DNA of 22,244 nucleotides from an uncultured Collinsella sp. (GCA_900762015.1 CAAFEX010000001.1:1-22244), one strand, 5' to 3'; numbered from the stretch's first letter, positions 15,196-22,244 are shown. Notes: a model not told the origin generated them from the letters alone. Numbers and translations are program-made.

Positions 15196-17700
15196 GTGAT
15201 AAAGGTGACAGAACAGAAGATGAGCCCGCAGGCTATCGAAGTGCGTGGGGCGCGTGTACACAACCTCAAGGACATCGATATCGATATTCCGCTGGGAAAG
15301 CTCGTGGGTATTGCCGGCGTGTCGGGCTCGGGCAAGAGTTCGCTGGCGCTGGGGGTTCTTTATGCCGAGGGCTCGCGCCGCTACCTGGAGGCGCTCAGCA
15401 CCTATACCCGCCGTCGTCTGACGCAAGCCGAGCACGCTCAGGTGGACGAGGTACTGCATGTGCCGGCGGCACTCGCATTGCATCAGCGCCCCAGCGTACC
15501 GGGCGTGCGTTCGACCTTTGGCACCATGACCGAGCTCAACAATAGTCTGCGTCTGCTCTTTAGCCGTTGTGCCCATCACGTGTGCCCGCACTGCGGAGCG
15601 CGCGTGGGGCCGAGCCTTAACGTGGCCGCAGGCCTGTCGCTCACGTGTCCTGCATGCGGTCGCGAGTTCTACGCGCCGAGTGCCGAGGACCTTGCCTTTA
15701 ACAGCGGCGGTGCCTGTCCCACCTGCGGCGGCACCGGTGTCATGCGCGAGGTGGACGAAGCGAGCCTAGTGCCCGACGAGTCAAAGACCATCAACGAGGG
15801 CGCCGTCCTTCCCTGGGGTACGCTCATGTGGGATCTGATGAAGCAGGTGGCAGGCGAGATGGGCGTGCGCACCGACGTGCCGTTTAACCAACTCACGCCT
15901 CAAGAGCGCGACATCGTGTTCCACGGCCCGGCGGTTAAAAAGCACATTCTCTACGTTCCCAAAAACGGCGAGGGCGCCACGCCGCTCGATTTCACTTATT
16001 ACAACGCCGTCTATACCGTTGAGAATGCGCTCGCCAAGGTTAAGGACGACAAGGGCCTCAAACGCGTTGCACGCTTTTTGCGCGAGGGGCCATGCCGTGA
16101 CTGTGGTGGCACGCGTCTCTCCGAGGCTGCGCGCCAGCCCCAGGTGCGCGGTATCAATCTGGCGCAGGCCGCGGCCATGACGCTGGGTGATGCGGTTGAG
16201 TGGGTGCGCGGGGTGCCCTCATCCCTGCCGGCCGAGATGCGGCCCATGGCGACGGATATCTGCGATTCATTTTTGGGTGCGGCCCGTCGTCTGGTCGACC
16301 TGGGTCTCGATTACCTTTCGCTCGATCGCGCCGGCGCCACGCTCTCCACGGGCGAGCGTCAGCGCGTTCAGCTCGCCCGCGTGGTGCGAAACCGATCGAC
16401 GGGCGTGCTTTATGTACTGGATGAGCCCTCGATCGGCTTGCATCCTGCCAATGTCGACGGCTTGGTAGGCGTGATGCGCGATCTGGTGGATGACGGCAAC
16501 ACCGTGGTTGTTGTCGACCACGATACGCGCGTACTGGCGGATGCCGACTATCTGGTCGAGATGGGTCCCGTTGCCGGAGCAGGCGGCGGCAATGTGATCG
16601 CCGCTGGTACGGTAGACGAGGTCGAGCAATCGCAGGGCAGTCGCATCGCGCCGTTTTTGCGCTCAGAGTCCAAGCGCTTGCGTCCGCAGGTGACTGATGA
16701 GGAAATGTTCGACCAGGGCCATATCCGCATGGCAACCGAGGCCATCCATACCGTCAAACCGCTCGAAGTCGATATCCCGCGCGGCCGCCTTGTCGCGGTG
16801 ACGGGCGTTTCGGGTTCGGGCAAGACGACGTTGGTGCTCGAGACGCTCATCCCGGCGCTCAAGGCGCAGGCAGCCTGCGAACGCTTGCCGGGGCACGTGC
16901 GTTGGGTCGATGCCGAGGGCATTGCCCGTGCCAACCTGATTGACGCCACGCCCATCGGTGCCAACGTGCGCTCGACGGTGGCGACTTATGCCGACATCCA
17001 TGATGAGTTGCGCCGCGCCTTCGCCCGCACGCCCGAGGCCAAGGCAGCTGGCTACAAGGCAGGTGCCTTTAGCTACAACACTGGCACTCTGCGCTGCCCT
17101 ACGTGCGATGGCACGGGATCGATATCGCTCGATGTGCAGTTTTTGCCCGACGTCGAGATCGTCTGCCCGGCATGTCGCGGCTCACGTTATGCAGGCGCGG
17201 CTTCGCATATCCATCGCGAGGGCAAGGACGGGAGTCTGCTTACGTTGCCGCAGCTCATGGACATGAGTGTGGACGAGGCCATCGACGCCACACTGGGACT
17301 CAAGAAGGTTCAGGCGCGCTTGCAGACCTTACACGACCTGGGCTTGGGCTATCTCACACTTGGCGAGCCCACACCGGCGCTCTCGGGCGGCGAGGCGCAG
17401 CGTCTTAAGCTCGCGAGCGAGATGGGCCGCGTGCAGGATGATGCCGTATTCGTATTTGACGAGCCCACGATCGGCCTGCATCCGCTCGATGTTCAGGTAC
17501 TGCTGAGTGTGTTCGACGGCCTTGTTGCCAAGGGCGCCACGGTTATCGTGATCGAACACGATCTCGACCTTATCCGTAACGCCGATTACGTGATCGACAT
17601 GGGCCCGGGCGGCGGCGATGCCGGCGGGCAAGTCGTCTGCGCCGGCACGCCGGGCGACATCGTGGCCTGCCCTGCAAGCATCACCGGCCGCTACCTATAA
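15196..17700 (+). CDS. Class II UvrA (UvrA2-type) DNA-damage/drug-resistance ATPase
   Basis: This roughly 834-residue, two-ABC-domain UvrA homologue has a first Walker A GVSGSGKSS (41-49), a signature LSTGERQR (383-390) and DEPSIGLH (409-416). The second domain has GVSGSGKTT (537-545), LSGGEAQR (729-736) and DEPTIGLH (755-762). CxxC zinc modules include CPHC, CPAC, CPTCGG, CRDCGG and CPTCDG. About 115 residues are missing between Walker A and signature I compared with canonical UvrA (about 940). This matches loss of the UvrB-binding domain, the mark of class II UvrA proteins linked to DNA-binding drug tolerance. Alternative starts are GTG 15205 and ATG 15220. Confidence 0.88.
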   Translation: MIKVTEQKMSPQAIEVRGARVHNLKDIDIDIPLGKLVGIAGVSGSGKSSLALGVLYAEGSRRYLEALSTYTRRRLTQAEHAQVDEVLHVPAALALHQRPSVPGVRSTFGTMTELNNSLRLLFSRCAHHVCPHCGARVGPSLNVAAGLSLTCPACGREFYAPSAEDLAFNSGGACPTCGGTGVMREVDEASLVPDESKTINEGAVLPWGTLMWDLMKQVAGEMGVRTDVPFNQLTPQERDIVFHGPAVKKHILYVPKNGEGATPLDFTYYNAVYTVENALAKVKDDKGLKRVARFLREGPCRDCGGTRLSEAARQPQVRGINLAQAAAMTLGDAVEWVRGVPSSLPAEMRPMATDICDSFLGAARRLVDLGLDYLSLDRAGATLSTGERQRVQLARVVRNRSTGVLYVLDEPSIGLHPANVDGLVGVMRDLVDDGNTVVVVDHDTRVLADADYLVEMGPVAGAGGGNVIAAGTVDEVEQSQGSRIAPFLRSESKRLRPQVTDEEMFDQGHIRMATEAIHTVKPLEVDIPRGRLVAVTGVSGSGKTTLVLETLIPALKAQAACERLPGHVRWVDAEGIARANLIDATPIGANVRSTVATYADIHDELRRAFARTPEAKAAGYKAGAFSYNTGTLRCPTCDGTGSISLDVQFLPDVEIVCPACRGSRYAGAASHIHREGKDGSLLTLPQLMDMSVDEAIDATLGLKKVQARLQTLHDLGLGYLTLGEPTPALSGGEAQRLKLASEMGRVQDDAVFVFDEPTIGLHPLDVQVLLSVFDGLVAKGATVIVIEHDLDLIRNADYVIDMGPGGGDAGGQVVCAGTPGDIVACPASITGRYL

Positions 17701-17704
17701 CCGA

Positions 17705-17735
17705 ATGTGACAAAGGGACTGTCCCTTTGTCACAT
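17705..17735. repeat. Perfect palindromic hairpin with GGGACAG core, copy 3, containing the trmL stop codon
   Basis: The 15-nt arms 17705-17719 and 17721-17735 are perfectly complementary around one central base. Read on the minus strand the centre is GGGACAGTCCC. The minus-strand TGA stop of trmL is at 17732-17730. It sits between the convergent uvrA2-like and trmL genes and has no U tract. Confidence 0.85.
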
Positions 17736-18329
17736 GCTCGGAAAGCCTGTCTGGCGCAGGGCCTCGTAGAGGACGATGGCGGCGCTGTTGGAGAGGTTGA
17801 GTGCGCTGATGCGGTAGTCATCGGGGTTGACGAAGTTGCCGCAGATGTCCTGCTGCAGGATGGCCTCGTGGCTGCCCTCGGTATGTCCGAGCGACTCCTC
17901 GTGGGCCTCCCAAACCTCGGCATTATCGAGCGAGTCGCAATCGCGCAGCATGGGGATGCGCTCGCAGCGTTCGGGCGCCGCGGCAAGCAGTGGCTCGGGA
18001 ATGCCCGAGCTCTCGCTGCCAAAGACCAAGAAGTCGCCGTCGCGGTAGGTGCTCTGCGCATAGGTGCGGCGCGCCTTTTTGGTCAGCAGGTGCAGGCGCT
18101 CATCGGCGGGGGAGAGCCCGTTGCGGGTAAGGAAATCCTCCCAGCCGGCATACGTCGTCACGTCCAAGTTTTGCCAGTAGCCCAGGCCGGCGCGACGTAC
18201 CGTCTTGTCGTCGAGCGAAAAGCCCAGCGGCTCCACCAGATGCAGACGGGTGCCGGTGACCACACAAGTGCGGCCGATGTTACCCGTATTGGCGGGAATC
18301 TCGGGCGCATACAGCACAATGTTGAACAT
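17730..18329 (-). CDS. trmL: tRNA (cytidine/uridine(34)-2'-O)-methyltransferase, TrmL family
   Basis: TrmL is a SPOUT (trefoil knot) enzyme that 2'-O-methylates the wobble base of certain leucine tRNAs. The 199-residue protein has the family N-terminus MFNIVLYAPEIPANTGNIGRTC, motif 2 GSESSGIPE (104-112) and motif 3 LNLSNSAAIVLYEALRQ (178-194). E. coli TrmL has 157 residues. Here about 40 extra residues (131-172, rich in Asp, Glu and His) lie between the motif 2 helix and motif 3, close to the knot. The start at 18329 has AAGGAG about 5 nt upstream. An earlier in-frame start at 18377 reads through a terminator hairpin and is rejected. Confidence 0.92.
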   Translation of the reverse strand: MFNIVLYAPEIPANTGNIGRTCVVTGTRLHLVEPLGFSLDDKTVRRAGLGYWQNLDVTTYAGWEDFLTRNGLSPADERLHLLTKKARRTYAQSTYRDGDFLVFGSESSGIPEPLLAAAPERCERIPMLRDCDSLDNAEVWEAHEESLGHTEGSHEAILQQDICGNFVNPDDYRISALNLSNSAAIVLYEALRQTGFPSM

Positions 18330-18352
18330 GAATCTCCTTGGCTCAGAACGAA

Positions 18353-18391
18353 AAACCACCACGAAGGGGACAGGCACCTTCGTGGTGGTTT
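18353..18391 (-). terminator. Intrinsic terminator after cobW, with GGGACAG core (copy 4)
   Basis: AAACCACCACGAAGG (18353-18367) pairs perfectly with CCTTCGTGGTGGTTT (18377-18391). The loop holds GGGACAG (18368-18373 plus the preceding G). Read on the minus strand it ends in TTTTT (18355-18351), so it probably terminates the CobW-type gene upstream of trmL. Confidence 0.85.
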
Positions 18392-18429
18392 GGCGGTTAC
18401 GTGGGCGGAAAATGCCCGCTTGGATAAAC

Positions 18430-19560
18430 CTAGGCGCGGTGCCAGTCGGTCAGGCAGGCATCGAGGGAGGCGATGAGCGCATCCTTGTCCATGTGACGGC
18501 CGATGATGCACAGGCTCGTCATACGGTCGCCCGTCTCGTCGTCCCAAATCTGCATGATCTCGGGGTTCTCGTCGATAATCTTCTGCTTCTCGCCCTCGGG
18601 CGCCGAGTCGACAAACAGGCCGTTCTCCATCAGGCGCATCTGGTGGCCGGCCTGCTCGAACATGTAGCACATGTCCGGATTGCCGGTCTGCCACAGCGGA
18701 CCCTTGACACGGATGACCTCGTCGGGCCACTCCTGCTCAACAAAATCGGTGAACTTCTGCAGGTCAAACGGCTTGCGGCGCGAGTAAACAAAGGTCTCGA
18801 TGTCGTACTCGAGCACCTCGGGGTCGTCGTGCTCCTCGGGATGCTCCATGGCCTCGATCCAGGCGGCGGAGTTGTAGGCGCGCATAAAGTCGAAGCGGTC
18901 GGTGTCGAGCAGCTCCTCCATGGGGACCTCGCCGTTTTGGGCCTCGACGATCACGGCGTCCTTCTGCAGGCTGCGCACGATGGCCTTGAGCTCGGCGATC
19001 TGCTTGGGGCTCACGGTATCGGTCTTGTTGAGGATCAGTGTGGAGCAGAACTCGATCTGCTGGATGAGCAGGCTTTCGATGTCATCCTCGTCGATATCCT
19101 CAGCCAGCAGGTCGCGACCGCCGTTGAACTCGTCGTACATACGGGCGCAGTCGACCACGGCCACGATGTTGTCGAGCGCAAGTTTAGGCTCGCCGCCCAC
19201 CTTGGCCTCGTCGCAGAAGCTCGAGATGGTGTAAGCGATGGGGATGGGCTCGCAAATGCCCGAGGCCTCGATGATGATGTAATCGAAGTTGCCCGAATCG
19301 GCGATGCCCTGCAGCTGGTTGGCCAGGTCATCCGAAAGCGTGCAGCAGATGCAGCCGTTGGTGAGCGGGATGAGGTCGTCGGTCTCGGAAAGGCCGCCGT
19401 CGGCGATGAGGCTGGCGTCCACATTGATCTCGCCGATATCGTTGACGATCACGGCGGCGCGGATGCCGCCGTCGTTAGCGAGGATGTGGTTGAGCAGCGT
19501 GGTCTTGCCGGCACCGAGGTATCCGGTAAGCATGATGATCTTCACGGGTTTGTTGGGCAT
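18430..19560 (-). CDS. COG0523/CobW-family GTP-dependent metallochaperone
   Basis: This 376-residue G3E GTPase has Walker A GYLGAGKTT (13-21), the metal-binding CxCC motif in GCICC (69-73), NKTD (178-181), and a C-terminal CobW_C domain (about 240-376) with acidic/His stretches such as EHPEEHDDPE. Relatives deliver zinc, cobalt or other metals to client enzymes, and the metal here is not decided by sequence. The start at 19560 is chosen because AAAGGAGG lies just upstream, inside the extension that an upstream ATG would add. The gene may have its own promoter (TATAAG on the minus strand near 19621-19616). It is on the same strand as arsC-like and flavoprotein genes 86 bp away. Confidence 0.92.
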   Translation of the reverse strand: MPNKPVKIIMLTGYLGAGKTTLLNHILANDGGIRAAVIVNDIGEINVDASLIADGGLSETDDLIPLTNGCICCTLSDDLANQLQGIADSGNFDYIIIEASGICEPIPIAYTISSFCDEAKVGGEPKLALDNIVAVVDCARMYDEFNGGRDLLAEDIDEDDIESLLIQQIEFCSTLILNKTDTVSPKQIAELKAIVRSLQKDAVIVEAQNGEVPMEELLDTDRFDFMRAYNSAAWIEAMEHPEEHDDPEVLEYDIETFVYSRRKPFDLQKFTDFVEQEWPDEVIRVKGPLWQTGNPDMCYMFEQAGHQMRLMENGLFVDSAPEGEKQKIIDENPEIMQIWDDETGDRMTSLCIIGRHMDKDALIASLDACLTDWHRA

Positions 19561-19646
19561 GTGCCCTCCTTTGTTAGACATGGCTTACAGTTGAATCATA
19601 TGCCAAACGCCTGCTCTTATACCCACGCGCTGGCAAATAACACAGG

Positions 19647-19988
19647 CTACTCCCAGGCTCCCCATACATCGGGGCAATAACCGACGGTGGCCTTTTTGCC
19701 GTTGCGCACGATGGGCTCGGCTAGAACCTGCTGATTCTCGAGCAGCTTGTCGAAGCGCTGGCTAGGGGTGAGGTGCTGGATGAGTGCGAGCGTCTCCTCG
19801 TCCTTGGCTTTGGGGTTGAGCAACTTGTCGATGCCGCCGACCGCCTGCATCACGCTCGTGAGCTCGCCCTTGCTCATCTCCTTTTCCTTAAGGTCAATAA
19901 ACTGCACCTTAATGCGGCGCTCCTTAAAATAGCGCTGGGCCTTCTTGGTGTCGAACGACTTTTTGGTGCCGAAGATTTGCACGTTCAT
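19647..19988 (-). CDS. Spx/ArsC-family thioredoxin-fold protein with Cys-to-Ser at the active site
   Basis: This 113-residue ArsC/Spx-fold protein begins MNVQIFGTKKSFDTKKAQRY. It continues with the usual IDLKEKEMSKGEL, LTPSQRFDKLLEN and EPIVRNGKKATVGY segments. Family members carry a Cys at the position of Ser11 (FGTKKCxDTKKA pattern), used for arsenate or disulfide chemistry. Here it is a TCG serine codon, and the only Cys is Cys105 in VGYCPDVW. Arsenate reduction is therefore unlikely; a regulatory or substrate-binding role is possible. The start at 19988 has only a weak GGCGGAA site, which fits coupling to the flavoprotein gene 16 nt upstream. Confidence 0.85.
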   Translation of the reverse strand: MNVQIFGTKKSFDTKKAQRYFKERRIKVQFIDLKEKEMSKGELTSVMQAVGGIDKLLNPKAKDEETLALIQHLTPSQRFDKLLENQQVLAEPIVRNGKKATVGYCPDVWGAWE

Positions 19989-20004
19989 AGTATGTTCCGC
20001 CGTT

Positions 20005-20628
20005 CTACCTGATAAAGTTGGTGCGCTTGCGATCGGCTTCGGGGGCTTCGATGCCGGCGGCCTGTCCTGCCTCGATACAGCGAAGGAGCCAGGCCATGTT
20101 CTTGCCGATGTTTCGCATGGTGGCCAGGCCCTCGGCGTCCTGGGCGGCCTCGCCCGGCATGGCACCAAACACGTTGTTCCAGTACGTGGACGCTACCACA
20201 GGCATCTGGTTGATGGTGAAGTACTTATTGAGCACGTCGAAGGTCGTCGACGTACCGCCGCGACGGGCGACGGCGACGGCAGCGCCCGGCTTGTGTTCAA
20301 AAGCTTTGCTACCGGCATAGAATGCGCGATCGAGTGCCGAGAGAATGCGGCCGCTGGGGTGCGCGTAGTAGACAGGCGAGCCAAAGACAAAGCCGTCGGC
20401 CTGTTCGGCGGCAGCGATCAGCTCGTTGACCACGTCGTCGTCAAAGGTGCAGCGACCGCCAAGCTTGCCACACTGGCCGCAACCGATGCAATCGCGAATG
20501 GGCTTGGCGCCCAGCTGAAACACCTCGGTATCAATGCCTTCTGCATTAAGTTGCTCTGCGACTTCGGTGAGTGCGCGGGCGGTGTTGCCGTTTGCCTTGG
20601 GGCTGCCATTGACCAAAAGAACCTTCAT
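20005..20628 (-). CDS. NADPH-dependent FMN reductase-like flavoprotein with iron-sulfur-type cysteine motif
   Basis: This 207-residue flavodoxin-fold protein has the FMN phosphate loop GSPKANGNT (8-16), an isoalloxazine-contact GSPVYY (83-88), and the compact cysteine motif C47-x2-C50-x2-C53-x6-C60 (CIGCGQCGKLGGRC). That spacing matches the [4Fe-4S] site of archaeal/bacterial iron-sulfur flavoproteins. It likely carries electrons between NAD(P)H or ferredoxin-type donors and unknown acceptors. The start at 20628 has AGGGAG 6 nt upstream (a GTG one codon earlier is too close). The Spx-like gene follows 16 nt after, probably in one transcript. Confidence 0.88.
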   Translation of the reverse strand: MKVLLVNGSPKANGNTARALTEVAEQLNAEGIDTEVFQLGAKPIRDCIGCGQCGKLGGRCTFDDDVVNELIAAAEQADGFVFGSPVYYAHPSGRILSALDRAFYAGSKAFEHKPGAAVAVARRGGTSTTFDVLNKYFTINQMPVVASTYWNNVFGAMPGEAAQDAEGLATMRNIGKNMAWLLRCIEAGQAAGIEAPEADRKRTNFIR

Positions 20629-20690
20629 CACAAACTCCCTCTGCTGTCGGTGACTTCTGCGGAGGATTATCGCACGAGAGGGTAGATGAC

Positions 20691-20735
20691 GTGGGGCGCG
20701 ATGTGAAACGGCTTGTGTTTCACATCGCGCCCCAC
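20691..20735. repeat. Perfect 19-bp stem hairpin after the GGDEF gene
   Basis: The arms 20691-20709 and 20717-20735 are perfectly complementary around a 7-nt loop. The arm reads GTGGGGCGCGATGTGAAAC. It starts 4 nt past the minus-strand stop codon of the GGDEF protein and has no U tract in either direction, so it is not a standard intrinsic terminator. It may protect transcript ends or block readthrough. Confidence 0.85.
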
Positions 20736-20739
20736 AACG

Positions 20740-22244
20740 CTAGTCCAGCTTGGTGCCCGGTACTTGCGGTGCCTCTTTAAGCAACGCTTTGAGCTCGTTC
20801 AAAATGGAAACGGGCTGACGGTCGACGCCGTCCAGATGGAGCGTGGCCACGCGAATGGGCGGCTGATATTCAAGCGAGCCGATGAGCACGGGAGAACCCA
20901 GGAACCGTTCGATGTCGCTTGCGATCTCGTCGATCGCCTCGGGGCCGAGCTCATCGAAGAGTGCCACGAACATCGGCCCCGTCGAGCGGAACAGGCGGCC
21001 CTTGCCGCGCGAACAATCCATGAGGCAGGCGGCGCTTTCGGCGAGCACGCGGTCGCCTGCATCGAATCCAAAGCGGGCATTGACCTCGGCGATATCGTCG
21101 ACCTTAATGGCAATAAAGCCTGCCTCGTGCGGCACGTGGCGCATCTCTCCAATAGCGTTGACCAGTGCGTGGACATCGCCCAGGCCCGTTACCGAGTCGG
21201 TCGTATCCGCTAGGCTTCGGTTGACGATAATGCCCACATACATGCTGGGCTCGGTATCGGTGCCGTCCAAGCGGTAGCCCGTGCAGTCGCAAAGCACGTA
21301 CGCTCCGGTGGCATCCATTACGCGATACTGCATGTAGTGGAAGTGCCACGTGCTGTTTATCACCATGTCGAGCTCGGCGCGTACGTTGTCGCGGTCCTCG
21401 GGATGAACGCGGGCGAGCCACATGTCGAGTGAGTTAAAAGGGTGCTGGGAGGGCAGGTCAAAATCGCGCACGGCGTTAACCGACCATTGCGATTCGCCCG
21501 TATCGAGATTGAGGATAAAGGGATAGCGCGTCTCGGAGCTCATGGAGATCGCTTGGAACACCCGGTCGTTGCAGGGAAGCTGATCGACGATTGGGCGTTG
21601 CGGCGCGTCATCGTCTTTCGGTTGCTGCACACGATGCATAAGCTTATAGCGATACATCTTGCGATCGGCATCCATCGTCATCTGGCGACGCGTGTCGCCG
21701 GCAAGTGGATCGACGCGCGAGCAGCCAAAGCTAAAGCTGCCGATCATGGGCGCCTTGCCACCTGAGCTCGCCTCGATCAGTCCGGTACGTACCTGCTCCA
21801 AGCGCTGCTCGAGTTCAGTCTCGTTTGCGGAGAGCGAGATGAGCACAAACTCGTCTCCACCGATACGGAACAGCATCTCATCGTGCTCCATGGTTTCGGA
21901 GAGCGTGCGGCAGATGCCCAGAATATAGCGATTGCCTTCGGCGTGGCCAAACCTATCATTGCAATGTTTGAGATGGTCGATGTCAATATAGGCGCAGGTG
22001 AAGGGGTCGCCTTTGTGCCAGAGTTGCTCGACGTGACGGTCGAATCCGTTGCGGTTGCCCAAGTTGGTGAGCGGGTCGATATAGGCGTTGCTCTCAAGCA
22101 GCCGGCGCTCTTGTTGCAGGATGGCATGCGTCTTTTGCAGTTGCTCGCCAACGGCGCGTAGCTCAGCAGGCAGCGCGGCAACATCGAGTTCGGCGGTCGA
22201 GATGCCATTCGCAAGTCGCTGAAGATAGACAATAATCGATTGCT
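20740..22244 (-). CDS. GGDEF-PAS-degenerate GGDEF signalling protein, N-terminus outside the window
   Basis: The frame stays open to the right edge, giving 500 residues of the C-terminal part. The first 60 residues are a helical linker with coiled-coil character (YLQRLANGISTAELDVAALP). Then comes an intact GGDEF domain (about 53-205) opening AYIDPLTNLGNRNGFD, with GGDEF at 128-132 but no RxxD inhibitory site before it. A PAS-like domain (about 230-345, HPEDRDNVRAELD) follows. A second GGDEF fold (about 345-475) starts DSVTGLGDVHAL; there the motif is RSTGPMF, so it is inactive. It probably makes cyclic di-GMP in response to an upstream sensor not visible here. Confidence 0.9.
   Translation of the reverse strand, partial: QSIIVYLQRLANGISTAELDVAALPAELRAVGEQLQKTHAILQQERRLLESNAYIDPLTNLGNRNGFDRHVEQLWHKGDPFTCAYIDIDHLKHCNDRFGHAEGNRYILGICRTLSETMEHDEMLFRIGGDEFVLISLSANETELEQRLEQVRTGLIEASSGGKAPMIGSFSFGCSRVDPLAGDTRRQMTMDADRKMYRYKLMHRVQQPKDDDAPQRPIVDQLPCNDRVFQAISMSSETRYPFILNLDTGESQWSVNAVRDFDLPSQHPFNSLDMWLARVHPEDRDNVRAELDMVINSTWHFHYMQYRVMDATGAYVLCDCTGYRLDGTDTEPSMYVGIIVNRSLADTTDSVTGLGDVHALVNAIGEMRHVPHEAGFIAIKVDDIAEVNARFGFDAGDRVLAESAACLMDCSRGKGRLFRSTGPMFVALFDELGPEAIDEIASDIERFLGSPVLIGSLEYQPPIRVATLHLDGVDRQPVSILNELKALLKEAPQVPGTKLD

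Noticed and set aside
15196..17700. Canonical UvrA of the UvrABC system
   Set aside because: About 115 residues equivalent to the UvrB-binding domain are missing, which points to class II UvrA.
18205..19680. 491-codon plus-strand open frame opposite the CobW-type gene
   Set aside because: It is antisense to cobW and trmL, both with unmistakable motifs; the translation is low-complexity.
19647..20168. Longer start for the Spx/ArsC-like protein
   Set aside because: The extension overlaps the flavoprotein gene and is Pro/Arg-rich shadow sequence; the family N-terminus begins at 19988.

Overview
The window looks like chromosomal DNA from a high-GC, Gram-positive gut actinobacterium of the Coriobacteriia, most likely Collinsella or a close relative. 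This is an inference from base composition, strong AAGGAG-type ribosome binding sites, short intergenic gaps and the protein families present. No rRNA or tRNA gene is visible to confirm it. Most of the window is ordinary core genome. The accessory signals are a truncated insertion sequence at the left edge and several striking intergenic hairpins.

Layout, left to right. Positions 1-142 are the 5' end of an IS3-family element, abutting a YtrA-type GntR regulator gene (minus strand). Peptide chain release factor 3 (prfC) follows on the plus strand. Next is a two-gene unit: a YhhQ/VUT-type queuosine-precursor transporter behind a possible preQ1 riboswitch, then a short-chain dehydrogenase. A strong bidirectional terminator separates these from uracil-DNA glycosylase (ung) and a DMT/EamA exporter on the minus strand. 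The exporter is divergent from a LysR regulator. A MATE efflux gene (minus) is divergent from rlmA (23S rRNA G methyltransferase), with a long double-palindrome hairpin between them. Then come a small four-helix membrane protein, a previously uncalled 47-residue membrane ORF, rsmJ (16S rRNA methyltransferase), a small zinc-ribbon protein (minus) and a GNAT acetyltransferase.

The centre-right holds a plus-strand series of a TetM/EF-G-like translational GTPase, an AAA (ORC/Cdc6-like) ATPase and a class II UvrA (UvrA2, no UvrB-binding domain). The AAA and UvrA2 genes are practically contiguous. Convergent to these lies a minus-strand run: trmL (with an unusual insertion), a COG0523/CobW metallochaperone GTPase, a Spx/ArsC-like protein whose catalytic cysteine is serine, an iron-sulfur-type flavoprotein, and the 3' part of a GGDEF-PAS-degenerate GGDEF protein that runs off the right edge.

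Common themes are ribosome and tRNA maintenance (prfC, rlmA, rsmJ, trmL, the TetM-like GTPase, the queuosine-precursor transporter), DNA repair (ung, uvrA2) and efflux (EamA, MATE). The most unusual structural signal is a set of intergenic hairpins that share a GGGACAG core but have different, self-complementary arms. Two of them carry the stop codon of a neighbouring gene at the same place relative to the core.
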